Of a DNA stretch of 29,471 bases, positions 15,048 through 23,599 are shown piece after piece. Each line of letters begins with the position of its first letter. Position 1 is the stretch's first letter. This stretch comes from Spirochaetales bacterium UBA1265. GTDB taxonomy: Bacteria; Spirochaetota; Spirochaetia; Sphaerochaetales; Sphaerochaetaceae. The translations under genes were made by a program, and so were the position numbers. The stretch spans positions 602-30,072 of the forward strand of contig DBVL01000060.1 of NCBI GenBank assembly GCA_002308475.1, read 5' to 3'. Under the pieces are notes generated by a model, which did not search any database, was not told the DNA's origin, and worked only from the letters and a program-made list of their open reading frames with translations.

Positions 15048-16067
15048 ATGAAAAACGAGTCTCCTTTTGTCTATGGGATTGGTAACCCTCTTATAGACGT
15101 TATTGTTTCTGTATCCGAACAAGAGCTTAAGGATCTTGGCCTTTATAAAGGAACCATGAATCTTGTAAACGTTGAGAAGCGCCTTGAGCTCTCTTCTTTC
15201 ATAAGCGAGAACAAAAAGCCTTCCTATTCCTGTGGAGGCTCCTGTCCGAATACAATAATCACGCTAAGCGCCATGGGAGTAAAGACTGCCTTGGGCGGCA
15301 AGGTGGGAAATGACGAATACGGAGAAATCTACAGAAAGAACCTGCGCGAGCTGAACGTTCTGGACAATCTGGGAAAATCCGGGAATCCAACTGGCTCTTC
15401 AATTATCCTGATTACTCCGGACTCAGACAGAACCATGAACACCTTTCTTGGTGCAAACAGGGATTTCTGCATTTCTGATATAAACGAGGAGACTCTGAAA
15501 AAGGCGGACTTCTTCCACTTCACAGGCTACATGCTGGATACAAAAAACCAGACAGATGCCATTTACCGTGCAATTGAGATAGCAAAGAGTTCCGGGGCAA
15601 AGATTTCTTTTGATATAGCAGACCAGTTTGCTGTGGGAAGAAACAGAGATGCCTTCCTTGAGATCATCAAATCCAGCTGTGACATAGTGTTTGCGAACAA
15701 GCAGGAAGCCAGAATCATGTTTGACAACTATGATGCTGAACTCTGCTGTAAGAGCATGGGTAAACTCTGTGAGACAGCCATAGTCAAAAACGGAAAGAAG
15801 GGTTCTTTCATCTCGTACAGAGGCGAGATTTACAACATTCCTGTAAAGGGTCCATCCGTTCCAGTAGATACAACAGGCGCAGGAGACACATATGCTGCCG
15901 GCTTCCTCTATGGACTTTGTAACGGCATGGATGTTGTGGACAGCGGAACCATTGCTTCTGTTCTTGCCGGCCAGATCATAAAGCAGGTCGGCGCTCAGTT
16001 CTCCAAGGAAAAGGCTGAGGAACTCAGGAAGCTTCTGGTTTCAGGTAAATGGAAAGACGTTGTTTGA
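15048..16067 (+). CDS. PfkB family carbohydrate/nucleoside kinase
   Basis: A 339-residue ATP-dependent kinase of the ribokinase/PfkB family. The N-terminal substrate motif is YGIGNPLIDVIVSV and the glycine-rich lid reads SCGGSCPNTIITLSAMG with GGKVGNDEYG. The C-terminal signature DTTGAGDTYAAGF has catalytic base D280 and its anion hole. The overall pattern is closest to the adenosine-kinase-like subgroup, but the substrate (adenosine, ribose or another sugar) cannot be fixed from sequence. The gene stands alone behind a 740-nt repeat-bearing gap and is followed by a strong terminator shared with jag. The start has no Shine-Dalgarno and is placed for leaderless translation. Confidence 0.92.
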   Translation: MKNESPFVYGIGNPLIDVIVSVSEQELKDLGLYKGTMNLVNVEKRLELSSFISENKKPSYSCGGSCPNTIITLSAMGVKTALGGKVGNDEYGEIYRKNLRELNVLDNLGKSGNPTGSSIILITPDSDRTMNTFLGANRDFCISDINEETLKKADFFHFTGYMLDTKNQTDAIYRAIEIAKSSGAKISFDIADQFAVGRNRDAFLEIIKSSCDIVFANKQEARIMFDNYDAELCCKSMGKLCETAIVKNGKKGSFISYRGEIYNIPVKGPSVPVDTTGAGDTYAAGFLYGLCNGMDVVDSGTIASVLAGQIIKQVGAQFSKEKAEELRKLLVSGKWKDVV

Positions 16068-16082
16068 AAGTACTGCAGATAC

Positions 16083-16117
16083 AAAAACCGGCTTCAACTG
16101 AAGCCGGTTTGTTTTTG
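16083..16117. terminator. Bidirectional terminator between pfkB-type gene and jag
   Basis: A perfect 11-bp stem, AAACCGGCTTC (16085-16095) with GAAGCCGGTTT (16100-16110), has a 4-nt loop. GTTTTTG follows on the plus strand and a T run (from AAAAA) follows on the minus strand, so it can end both convergent transcripts. Confidence 0.9.
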
Positions 16118-16129
16118 TAATAATGTTGA

Positions 16130-16834
16130 TTATCTGTAATCTCTTGTTGAAAGAATTCTGACCTGCTTGTAGAGGCCGGTTCCTTCGCTCTTTGTCTCAA
16201 TTCCAGTCACATCATTCAGAGCTGTGTGGACAAGACGTCTCTCATACGGGTTCATGGGCTCAAGAAGGCGGCTGCGGCCGGTCTTTTTTACCTGCTGGGC
16301 TATCCTGCAAGCAGAACGAACAACCTGTTCCTCATGGCGGATTCTGTAGCCTTCTGAATCAACTATTATCTTTCTGCCGTTATCTGTCTTACCGGCATAG
16401 ACATTTGCAAGAACCTGAAGAGCGTCCAGGTTCTTTCCCTTTCTGCCTATGATGATATTTGAGGATTCACTCTCAATATCAACGTTTACCTTCCTGCCCT
16501 TCCTGGAAGAGACCTTTGCAGTGCAGGTGTAACCCATGTGACTTACAATCCCTTCAATGAAGGAACATACATCTTTCTCAAAAGCCTCATCAGCCTCAAG
16601 TGTCTCTTCCTCTTCATCCTCTTCAAAGATGTCTTCAGAAGCATCTGAAAAACTGTATTCTTCCGGTTCTGCTGTATCTACATGGACACGGATCTTCACG
16701 TTGCCTCTCTTGAAGAGGCCGCGCTTTCCGTTGTCTATGACTTCCACATCAAAGTCTTCTCTTTCAATATGAAGCTCTTCTATTGCCATTCTGATGGCAT
16801 CCTGTTCGGTTTTTCCTTCAAATTCTCTGGTCAT
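16130..16834 (-). CDS. jag: Jag/KhpB family RNA-binding protein
   Basis: A 234-residue cytoplasmic RNA-binding protein. Domains in order: Jag-N (1-52, EFEGKTEQDAIRMAIEEL and GLFKRG), an acidic linker (about 55-88), a KH domain with the GRKGKN loop (130-135), and an R3H domain (R199-x3-H203 in ERRLVHTAL, then ETKSEG). Jag/KhpB proteins bind small and messenger RNAs and affect cell elongation and division in Gram-positive bacteria; the role in this lineage is inferred. The start overlaps the yidC stop as ATGA, the usual yidC-jag pairing, so the two should be translated together. Confidence 0.95.
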   Translation of the reverse strand: MTREFEGKTEQDAIRMAIEELHIEREDFDVEVIDNGKRGLFKRGNVKIRVHVDTAEPEEYSFSDASEDIFEEDEEEETLEADEAFEKDVCSFIEGIVSHMGYTCTAKVSSRKGRKVNVDIESESSNIIIGRKGKNLDALQVLANVYAGKTDNGRKIIVDSEGYRIRHEEQVVRSACRIAQQVKKTGRSRLLEPMNPYERRLVHTALNDVTGIETKSEGTGLYKQVRILSTRDYR

Positions 16835-18645
16835 TTTTTACCCTTCTTGTTGTTGTTATTTGCTTCTTCAAGAGCCTTGAGTTTCTCCTGATACCTCAGG
16901 ACAAATTTTGACGTCTTCTTCGGTTTTTCAGCTTCTTTCTGAAGTCCGCTCTTGAAGACCTTGCTGTTTGTGTAAAGCTGCTGAAGCATTGAAAGAGCGT
17001 TCTGTACTGTCCAGTAGAGAAGAAGTCCGGAAGGAGCGGAGTAAAGAATGAAGAAGAACATGATTGGCATACCCCAGGTCATGAACCACATGGTAGTTTT
17101 ATTTGATCCAGCTGTGCTGGTGTTTGAAGCCTGTGTGTACTTCATGGAGAAGATCATACTGACTGTGTAGATGATAGGCAGCAGATGGATTTCATTTCCG
17201 AGAAGAGGAATATTGAAGCTGAGTGTTGCTACTGTCTCCGGTACAGAAAGGTCTGTTATCCATCCCGGAATGAACATGGCTCCCCTAAGCTCAAAGTGCT
17301 TGTTCAGAAGTCCATAGAAAGCAATGAGGATGGGGAACTGGAGAAGCATTGGAAGACAGCCTCCGAGTGTGCTTACTCCGTTTTCCTTGTAAAGCTTCTG
17401 AAGCTCCATGTTCTGCTTCTGCGGATTATCCGGATACTTTCTCTTTATCTCATCAATCTGCGGAGAAAGAGCCTGCATCTTTGATGTTGATGCCATACCC
17501 TTCTTTGTAAGCGGCCACAGAAGAAGCTTAAGGATGAGTGTGACAAGAACAATTCCTACACCATAGTTCGGAATGATCTTATAAAGAAGCTGAAGCAGGG
17601 CCTTGAGGATATTTTCAAGCCAGGAGAGCATTGAGCCGCTTTCCATAGCGTCATCAAGGTTAAGACCTCTGATTCCCCATGCGTTGTCTGTTCCGCTGTA
17701 ATAGCTTCCAAGGAATGACTTAAGCTGTGGACCACAGTAGTAATAGAAATCCATGACCTCTGTTTTTTCAGCAGGAACTGAGATGAAGAAGCCGTTTGTC
17801 TGTGAGATGTCTCCTGTTCCCTGTTTGGCCTGATAGAGATAGGCGGCATCCTGATCCACAGGGGATCCTATGACCGTGAAGTACTTACTTGTAAGGCTGA
17901 ACCACTTGAAATCCTTTGTTGAGTAGAAAGAATTGTTTGAAAGTCTTACTGTGCTTCTGGCAACCTTTCCGTTTGACTTGATCAGTCCGGCATAGAAGCG
18001 CCTGTAGTCATAGTTGTTGTTTTTAAGAATGTGGAAACCAGGTCCTACCTGAGGCTCATAGCCCAGCGTATAGGAATAGTCAGATCCTGTAAGCTCCGCT
18101 CCTGTTGCGTCCACACTCACCTTGAAAAGATACTCGCCGTTCTTGAAAAGGAAGGTCTTTATGAGTGTAAAGACTTCTCCGTTTTCCTTTTTGTAGCTCT
18201 TTGAGAACTGAACGCTTATTCCGTCTGAGCCCTCTTCCACTTTGTAGTCAAAGTTATCCAGAACAGGATTCTCAATATCACTACCCCAGTAGAGAAGGAA
18301 GGCATTATGATCGTTTTCCCCATTGAAGACCACGTCTGCCAGATCTCCGTTTGCATCATTATAATTCTTCATCTTGATTGAAGAGATAGATGCTCCCTTT
18401 GTGTCAAAATCCACAGAAAGGTAATCTGTTTCTATTGTAAACGTCTCTCTGGTTTCTGAATAAGATGCCGGTTCATATGTTGGTGTCAGAACCTTGGTTT
18501 CTTCAACCTCTTCCACTACAGCTTCCTGAACTTCTGTGCTTTTGGCATTCTGTTCATTGGAAGACGTGATAAGCTGCTGTATAAATACGAATGCAAAAAC
18601 AACTACAACTGTTATTACAAAGATCCATATGGTTTTCTTTTCCAT
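16831..18645 (-). CDS. yidC: Membrane protein insertase YidC
   Basis: Inserts inner-membrane proteins, alone or with SecYEG. The 604-residue protein has the Gram-negative layout: an N-terminal span (IWIFVITVVVVFAFVFI), a large periplasmic beta-sandwich domain (about 45-335), then the conserved YidC/Oxa1 membrane core. The core begins IIPNYGVGIVLVTLILKLLLWPLTKK and contains STLGGCLPMLLQFPILIAFY. The basic C-terminal tail (KAL...NNNNKKGKK) could contact ribosomes. GGAG precedes the ATG. The gene follows rnpA by 64 nt without an intervening yidD, and a hairpin at the end of rnpA may reduce read-through into it. Confidence 0.97.
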   Translation of the reverse strand: MEKKTIWIFVITVVVVFAFVFIQQLITSSNEQNAKSTEVQEAVVEEVEETKVLTPTYEPASYSETRETFTIETDYLSVDFDTKGASISSIKMKNYNDANGDLADVVFNGENDHNAFLLYWGSDIENPVLDNFDYKVEEGSDGISVQFSKSYKKENGEVFTLIKTFLFKNGEYLFKVSVDATGAELTGSDYSYTLGYEPQVGPGFHILKNNNYDYRRFYAGLIKSNGKVARSTVRLSNNSFYSTKDFKWFSLTSKYFTVIGSPVDQDAAYLYQAKQGTGDISQTNGFFISVPAEKTEVMDFYYYCGPQLKSFLGSYYSGTDNAWGIRGLNLDDAMESGSMLSWLENILKALLQLLYKIIPNYGVGIVLVTLILKLLLWPLTKKGMASTSKMQALSPQIDEIKRKYPDNPQKQNMELQKLYKENGVSTLGGCLPMLLQFPILIAFYGLLNKHFELRGAMFIPGWITDLSVPETVATLSFNIPLLGNEIHLLPIIYTVSMIFSMKYTQASNTSTAGSNKTTMWFMTWGMPIMFFFILYSAPSGLLLYWTVQNALSMLQQLYTNSKVFKSGLQKEAEKPKKTSKFVLRYQEKLKALEEANNNNKKGKK

Positions 18646-18699
18646 AGTCGGTTTCTCCGCAGGTTTTGTATGTGTGAACGGAAAGCTGTCCTGAAAAAT

Positions 18700-18731
18700 A
18701 AAAAAAGCGTCATCCCCTGAGGGACCCGCTT
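18700..18731 (-). terminator. Hairpin with T run at the rnpA end (possible attenuator)
   Basis: On the minus strand AAGCG (18731-18727) pairs with CGCTT (18709-18705), enclosing a TCCC/GGGA inner stem, and is followed by a run of seven T. The hairpin spans the rnpA stop codon. Because yidC lies directly downstream with no clear promoter, partial termination is more likely than a full stop. Confidence 0.5.
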
Positions 18732-19057
18732 CTACTGAGTAAATCTATTAATATCTCTTCTTTCTTGCTGTAGGACAAATCTGAATCCGTATACACAATG
18801 AATGCACAATCCAGACCAATAAGAATTCTATCCTGATTAAGACGCCAGATTTCCTTTATCTGCCGTCTTATCCTGTTTCTTCTGACTGAATTTCCAAAGT
18901 GTCTGACAGGTATGACAATCATCCTGCTGTAAGGCAAAGAATTTTCCCTTACCAACAACTTAAAGCAGGAAGAAGAGTATTTCTTTCCTGCTTTAAATAG
19001 GTTATCTATATCTGTCTTTGATCTGATTATCTGTTTCTTAGTAAGGCTTTTTCTCAT
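18710..19057 (-). CDS. rnpA: Ribonuclease P protein component
   Basis: The protein subunit of RNase P, which helps the catalytic RNA mature tRNA 5' ends. It has 115 residues, the usual size, with the basic signature [13 protein letters not shown] at 60-72 and an N-terminal FKAGKKYSS strand. The frame stays open back to a TTG at 19108, but the ATG at 19057 gives the normal family N-terminus (MRKSLTKKQ), so it is preferred. Its first 20 nt overlap the 3' end of rpmH in another frame. No RNase P RNA gene is seen in the window. Confidence 0.93.
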   Translation of the reverse strand: MRKSLTKKQIIRSKTDIDNLFKAGKKYSSSCFKLLVRENSLPYSRMIVIPVRHFGNSVRRNRIRRQIKEIWRLNQDRILIGLDCAFIVYTDSDLSYSKKEEILIDLLSRSGSLRG

Positions 19058-19205
19058 CAGAAACTGTGAGACTGTGTCTACCCTTTGCTCTTCTTCTTGC
19101 AAGGACAAGACGGCCGCCCTTTGTTGCCATGCGGGCTCTGAAACCGAACTTTCTGTTTCTCTTTACTTTACTTGGCTGATAGGTTCTTTTGCCTTTGTAA
19201 CTCAT
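19038..19205 (-). CDS. rpmH: 50S ribosomal protein L34
   Basis: A 55-residue, very basic ribosomal protein. The L34 core is intact: [20 protein letters not shown], then [18 protein letters not shown]. It carries four extra residues before the usual KRTYQPS start and a longer C-terminal tail ([12 protein letters not shown]) than the typical 44-46 residue protein. The tail is where the coding region runs 20 nt into rnpA. GGAG lies about 10 nt before the ATG, and a consensus-like promoter lies about 80-105 nt upstream. It would head the rpmH-rnpA(-yidC-jag) unit. Confidence 0.95.
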   Translation of the reverse strand: MSYKGKRTYQPSKVKRNRKFGFRARMATKGGRLVLARRRAKGRHSLTVSDEKKPY

Positions 19206-19282
19206 AACGGGTTATCTCCATTTTTAACGCAATTAATGCGGGATTTTCTTGTTGATGCTTTTTTAAAGCGCGGTAAAAAATG

Positions 19283-19311
19283 AGTATATAGTTCAAGCGA
19301 ACTTTGGTCAA
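19283..19311 (-). promoter_or_regulatory. Strong promoter of rpmH-rnpA
   Basis: On the minus strand TTGACC (19311-19306), a 17-nt spacer and TATACT (19288-19283) closely match a housekeeping promoter. The predicted start is near 19276, giving a leader of about 70 nt before rpmH. The -35 box lies only 3 nt from the end of the DUF721 gene. Confidence 0.75.
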
Positions 19312-19313
19312 TA

Positions 19314-19643
19314 TCAGCAAATTCTGACCTTTATTTTGGTTATCTTCAAATCAGGGTATACTGAAGAGACCTTTTTTATAAGTTCTGAAGAGTTCATTCT
19401 CAAATTTGTGGCATGAGCTGGATGATGTGTTTTGAGATATAGAACACCTTTTGAAACCCTCTCGCACTCACTTATAGAGCCAAAAGCCTCTCCTGCTATA
19501 AGTTTCCATGTAAGTTTAATCTGATTGTCAGAGGACTCAAGTTCTATCCTATGCCTTTTAAGAACCTCATCAAAAAACACTTTGCTTGTGATGGGATCTT
19601 CTGGAGATATTCGGCTGTAATTATCTTTGACTTTCAAGCTCAA
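19314..19643 (-). CDS. DUF721 (DciA-like) protein
   Basis: A 109-residue protein with the DUF721 pattern: an initial helix, the WKLIAGEAFGSIS segment (conserved W..I.G), then a beta strand GVLYLKTHHPAHATNLRMNSSELIKKV and a closing KITKIKVRI strand. This family includes DciA, the ancestral bacterial helicase operator that works with the replicative helicase; the position after recF fits a replication role. The gene overlaps the recF end by 23 nt, so it should be translationally coupled. This short version has little more than the core domain. Confidence 0.75.
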   Translation of the reverse strand: MSLKVKDNYSRISPEDPITSKVFFDEVLKRHRIELESSDNQIKLTWKLIAGEAFGSISECERVSKGVLYLKTHHPAHATNLRMNSSELIKKVSSVYPDLKITKIKVRIC

Positions 19644-20718
19644 AACCTCCGTTTTCTACTCTATAAATTTTTGTATCAGAAAGATTTATCATATCTTCAA
19701 AATACTTTTCATCAGGAAGGAACGTAAAAAAAGCCTGGCTGTAGTTTCCTAAAGCCTCAAGATATCTTGCCCTCTTTTTGGCATCTAGTTCAAGAAGTAC
19801 ATCATCTATCAGGAAAACAGGATTCTGTCCTGTCTTTTTTCTGTAGAACTCTGCCTGAGCTGAGCGCAGGATCAGGGAGGCAAGTCTCATCTGTCCGGTT
19901 GAGGCGGTATTTGCAAAAACACCGTTTTCATCTGTGATTATGAATTTATCTCTATGCGGTCCACCGGTTGTGGTGTTCATCTTTATGTCTGTCTCACGCT
20001 GGTTTATCAGTCTTTCCTCTATATCCGAGGCCGTCATACTTTCATCCCAGGATGGTCTGTATTCAATTTTTATGTTGCTTTCTCTTCCGCTTACTTTGCT
20101 GTAAAAGGAAGGAAAGATCTCAACAAACTCGCTACAGACCTTTTTTCTCTTCTTTATGATCGGAATGGCAGCGTTTGCAAGGGAAGTATCATACACATCT
20201 ATAAGATTCAGTCTTCTTTCCTTGATTACGGTATTTCTCTGTCTGAGAATCCTGTTGTACTTTCTGAGATCTTCAAAGAAAACCGGATCATACATGGACA
20301 TGGTCTGATTAAAGAACTTTCTCCTGTTTTCAGGCTCTCCCCTTACAATCTCCATATCATCATGTGTAAACACAATGCACGGAATGTTGTATATAAGTTC
20401 CTTCCTGTCGTGTATCTGCTTTCCGTCAACAATGATGGTCTTCTCATTACCGTACAGATCTACCTCTGCAGACCGGGGTATCTGGTTTGCGTCATTAAAA
20501 AAGGCACGCAGGGAAAAGTAGCTGCTGTCTGTCTTTAAGGCCTCCCTTATATTCTGTGTCCTGAAAGATGTGCCGTAGCACAGAATATAGATAGCCTCAA
20601 GCAGATTGGTCTTCCCTTGTCCGTTTTCACCTTTGAGAATGATCTGCTTGGAAGAGACATCAATACTGCCGTCTCTGAGATTTCTGAATCCTGAGTAAAC
20701 CAGAGTCCTAATAAGCAT
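19621..20718 (-). CDS. recF: DNA replication/repair protein RecF
   Basis: An SMC-like ATPase that helps load RecA at single-strand gaps with RecO and RecR. The 365-residue protein has Walker A GENGQGKT (30-37) after a typical LIRTLVYSGFRNLRDG start. The signature STGQMRLASLILRSAQAEF and Walker B PVFLIDDVLLELDAKKR come near the C-terminus. The start ATG is 3 nt after the dnaN stop. It continues the dnaA-dnaN-recF order that is common near bacterial origins. Confidence 0.96.
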   Translation of the reverse strand: MLIRTLVYSGFRNLRDGSIDVSSKQIILKGENGQGKTNLLEAIYILCYGTSFRTQNIREALKTDSSYFSLRAFFNDANQIPRSAEVDLYGNEKTIIVDGKQIHDRKELIYNIPCIVFTHDDMEIVRGEPENRRKFFNQTMSMYDPVFFEDLRKYNRILRQRNTVIKERRLNLIDVYDTSLANAAIPIIKKRKKVCSEFVEIFPSFYSKVSGRESNIKIEYRPSWDESMTASDIEERLINQRETDIKMNTTTGGPHRDKFIITDENGVFANTASTGQMRLASLILRSAQAEFYRKKTGQNPVFLIDDVLLELDAKKRARYLEALGNYSQAFFTFLPDEKYFEDMINLSDTKIYRVENGGFELESQR

Positions 20719-20721
20719 TTG

Positions 20722-21825
20722 TCAGTTGAGATTCATAGGCATGATAACATGCAGATAATCCCTTTCCGGTTCCGGTTTCACTACAAAAGGCTTTGAAGAC
20801 TCATTAAACAGGATATTTACACTCTCTGATTCCATGACTCTGATAGGATCAAGAAGATACATGTAGTTCATGGCACAGGTAACAGGCTCTCCATTGTAGC
20901 TGCATTCAAGAACCTGCACACCTTCTCCAAGATCATTGTTCTGTGTGTGGACCGTGAGTGTGTTATCCTTGAAATCCAAGACAACCTTCTTGAACTTATT
21001 CTCAACAAGGATTGAGACTCTCTTTATAGCTTCTTCAAGTTCTTTTCTGTTGACTATGCAGCTTTTTGAAAGAGACTGAGGAATAACACGTCTATAAGAA
21101 GGGAACTCATTCTTTATAAGAGTTGAGAACAGTACTGCTTCTCCATTTTTTATGTAGATGGAAGAATCTGTTATACAGACATCAAAGCTTCCTTCATTTA
21201 TGGAGCTTTTCCTTATTATTGAAAGAAACTTTGTTGGAATGGTTATAGGATTGAATTCAGGAATATAGGATTCAATTCTTCTTTCAATGAAGGAAAGTCT
21301 TCTGCCGTCTGTTGCAACCATGTTCACAGAACCCTCATTTCTCTCAAAAAGAGCTCCGTTCATAGCATATTTGCTCTCATCATCAGAAACAGCAAAGCTC
21401 ACCTGATTGATCATGTCTGTCATATCTTTCTGAGCTACTGTGAAGAACATATCTGAAGAAGGAATATCAATAACAGGAAAAGCTGAAGAATCTGCTGTAA
21501 CAATCCTGAAATTAACCCTATAATCTTCTGTTCTTATCTTAAGAAGTCTTTCCTCTTCAGAAAAAATGATTATTCCTGAAGGAAGGTTTTTTATAATATC
21601 AAGAAACTTTGTTCCCATTACTGTCAGGCTTCCATCCTCTTCTCCAGAAACCTCTATGCATGAGACATATCCCATCTTCTGGTCTGTTGATTTTATGGTA
21701 AGTCTGTTTCCTTCAAGAGAAAGATAAATACTCCCAAGGACTGTGAGACTGTTTCTCTGAGCTGTAAAATCATTTGCGTTTGATATTTCTTTAAGAAGTT
21801 TTTCCTGATCACATACAAATTTCAT
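20722..21825 (-). CDS. dnaN: DNA polymerase III beta subunit (sliding clamp)
   Basis: The ring-shaped clamp that tethers DNA polymerase III to DNA. It has 367 residues, the usual length, and ends in the characteristic HVIMPMNLN (family MPMRL). The segments FVCDQEKLLKEI at the start and MVATDGRRLSFIE in the middle are typical. The frame extends five codons further upstream, but GGGAGA lies at a good distance before the ATG at 21825 and the family starts with MKF, so the shorter form is chosen. Its expression may be tied to the DnaA-box-bearing gap upstream. Confidence 0.96.
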   Translation of the reverse strand: MKFVCDQEKLLKEISNANDFTAQRNSLTVLGSIYLSLEGNRLTIKSTDQKMGYVSCIEVSGEEDGSLTVMGTKFLDIIKNLPSGIIIFSEEERLLKIRTEDYRVNFRIVTADSSAFPVIDIPSSDMFFTVAQKDMTDMINQVSFAVSDDESKYAMNGALFERNEGSVNMVATDGRRLSFIERRIESYIPEFNPITIPTKFLSIIRKSSINEGSFDVCITDSSIYIKNGEAVLFSTLIKNEFPSYRRVIPQSLSKSCIVNRKELEEAIKRVSILVENKFKKVVLDFKDNTLTVHTQNNDLGEGVQVLECSYNGEPVTCAMNYMYLLDPIRVMESESVNILFNESSKPFVVKPEPERDYLHVIMPMNLN

Positions 21826-22012
21826 TTTTCTATCTCCCATTTATTTATAAACATTTTTATTTTTCAGTAGTAATAATAGTATCATAAAAATTGTGCATAA
21901 CCTAGCAAGTCTTTATCCTTGCTGAGAATAAATTCAGTGTTTTCTTTGAATAACATTCTGCGAATTTGACAGGCAAAAAATATTCAACATGAATTACACA
22001 GAAAATGCACAA
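21826..22012. other. dnaA-dnaN intergenic region with a DnaA box
   Basis: This 187-nt AT-rich gap holds no gene. TGTGCATAA at 21892-21900 (TTATGCACA on the minus strand) is a perfect TTATNCACA match, and AAATGCACA near 22002-22010 is a weaker one with two mismatches. The dnaN ribosome binding site lies at the left end. Many bacteria have oriC sequences beside dnaA, so this is an origin candidate, although the number of boxes is small. Confidence 0.55.
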
Positions 22013-23437
22013 CTATTTTTTGCTGTCTGCTTTTATCTGTTTTTTCAGTTTTTCAATCAAAGCGGCAGTATCTGTATCAGATGAATGAAGCAAAGCCTCA
22101 ACCTTCTCTATGCTGTAAATGACTGTTGTATGGTTTTTTCCTCCGAACTCAGCTGCAATCTCTGTTGTTGAGAAATCTGTCATGGTTCTACACAGATACA
22201 TGGCAATCTTTCTTGGAAGAACTATACTCTGACTTTTGCTCTTACCTTTTATGTCAAAAGGAGATACGTTATAGTAAGAGGCAACAGTTTTTATTATCTG
22301 GTCAATAGATATTCCTGAAGTGTCCTTGTTTGAGTTTATGATCTGTCCAAGCTGCTCTTTTGCTGTTTCAAGAGAAATATCCTTTTTAAGTAAAGTACTG
22401 TAAGCCATAAGCTTTGTTATGCAGGATTCAAGAGCTCTGACATTACTTGAAATATTGTTTGCAATGTATTCAAGAACATCATCATTTATGGGGAATTTCT
22501 TTTCCCTGCATTTAGCTCTTAAAATGGCCATTCTGGTCTCAAAGCTTGGTGGTTGGATGTCTATATTCAAACCACGTGAGAAGCGGCTTCTGAGCCTGTC
22601 TGTTACATCTCTGAGTTCCTCTACCGGACGGTCACAGGTGAAAACAATCTGTCTGCCGGTGTCATAGAGATCATTGAATGTGTTGAACAGCTCGTTTTGG
22701 GTCTCCGCCTTTTTCTGCAGGAACTGAATATCATCTATTAGAAGTACCGAAACCTTTCTGTATTTGTTCTGAAACTGTCTTGTAGTCCTGTCATTTATGG
22801 CCTGGATGAATTCATTTGTGAAATTTTCAGCCGTCACATACATGACCTTGAGATTTGTGGTTTGATGAACGTAGTTTCCTATACTCTGCAGCAGGTGGGT
22901 TTTTCCAAGACCTACTCCTCCGTATATGAGACAGGGGTTGTATACAGAGCCCGGGTCTTTTGCTATGGCCAGACAGGCGCTATAGGCAAAGTTGCTGTTT
23001 TCTCCGGGAATGAAGGAATCAAAGGTATAGGCACTGTTTAAAACAACATCTTTTTTTACAGTCTTTTTCTCTGGAGTTTTTTCTTTTATTGGTTTATCTT
23101 CCGGTGTTTCTTTTTTCTGTGACTCTTCTTTTTCTTCTTTTTGGTTCTTTATCTGTACGTCAATTGTAAAAACACCCTCTCCAAGGCTGTTTAATGCGTC
23201 TTCAACGGTTTTTTTGTAAACTTTGATGAAATTATCCCTGAAGAAGGCAGAATTAGCGTAGAGCGTGATTTTCCCGTTTTCCTCGGGTCCGAGGGTTATT
23301 CTGGTAAACCAGGTTTTGTATTCCGAGTCAGAAAGACTCTTCCTGATTATTTCATTTGCTCTATTCCAGAGATCTTCTCTCAATTCTTTGTTTTCTGACG
23401 TCATAGTATTTTGAATGATAAATTGTATTTCTTCCAT
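22013..23437 (-). CDS. dnaA: Chromosomal replication initiator DnaA
   Basis: The initiator ATPase that binds DnaA boxes and melts the origin. From the ATG at 23437 it has 474 residues. Domain I (LWNRANEIIRKSLSDSEYKTWF) is followed by a Lys/Glu-rich linker (about 98-130), then the AAA+ domain with Walker A GGVGLGKT (173-180) and Walker B LLIDDIQF (232-239). Domain IV has the DnaA-box signature GGKNHTT (432-438). The start is uncertain: TTG at 23473, ATG at 23437 and ATG at 23404 are all in frame and none has a clear Shine-Dalgarno. The gene is divergent from gyrB and leads the collinear dnaN-recF genes. Confidence 0.96.
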   Translation of the reverse strand: MEEIQFIIQNTMTSENKELREDLWNRANEIIRKSLSDSEYKTWFTRITLGPEENGKITLYANSAFFRDNFIKVYKKTVEDALNSLGEGVFTIDVQIKNQKEEKEESQKKETPEDKPIKEKTPEKKTVKKDVVLNSAYTFDSFIPGENSNFAYSACLAIAKDPGSVYNPCLIYGGVGLGKTHLLQSIGNYVHQTTNLKVMYVTAENFTNEFIQAINDRTTRQFQNKYRKVSVLLIDDIQFLQKKAETQNELFNTFNDLYDTGRQIVFTCDRPVEELRDVTDRLRSRFSRGLNIDIQPPSFETRMAILRAKCREKKFPINDDVLEYIANNISSNVRALESCITKLMAYSTLLKKDISLETAKEQLGQIINSNKDTSGISIDQIIKTVASYYNVSPFDIKGKSKSQSIVLPRKIAMYLCRTMTDFSTTEIAAEFGGKNHTTVIYSIEKVEALLHSSDTDTAALIEKLKKQIKADSKK

Positions 23438-23599
23438 TTTCAAGAAGAACGGGATTTTATGAAGAGAAGCCAACCAGATTCAGGGTGTTGTTGAATAAGT
23501 GTATATAAAAATGATAATATAACGTTATCTTATATATAATACTTTAGTTAATATAAGGGCTTTGAAAATCAGGGTAAGAATCCCGGAGGTTTTTTGTTT
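23438..23599. other. dnaA-gyrB divergent intergenic region
   Basis: Genes diverge from here in both directions. The centre (about 23500-23560) is almost pure A/T with TATATA runs, and GATAA-TATAACG-TTATC (23513-23529) forms a small inverted repeat. TATAAT at 23535-23540 is a possible gyrB -10 box, with only a weak -35. I see no consensus DnaA box. The gyrB ribosome binding site is GGAGG at 23585-23589. It could serve as an unwinding region and divergent promoter. Confidence 0.5.

Noticed and set aside
14891..15085. 64-codon frame across the GGGCGATAA repeats, reading LGDKLGDK
   Set aside because: The 12-nt repeat gives an artificial four-residue period, the frame overlaps the pfkB-type start, and it has no ribosome binding site.
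19058..19108. rnpA extension to a TTG start
   Set aside because: The extra 17 residues are not part of the RnpA family and are read from rpmH codons in another frame.
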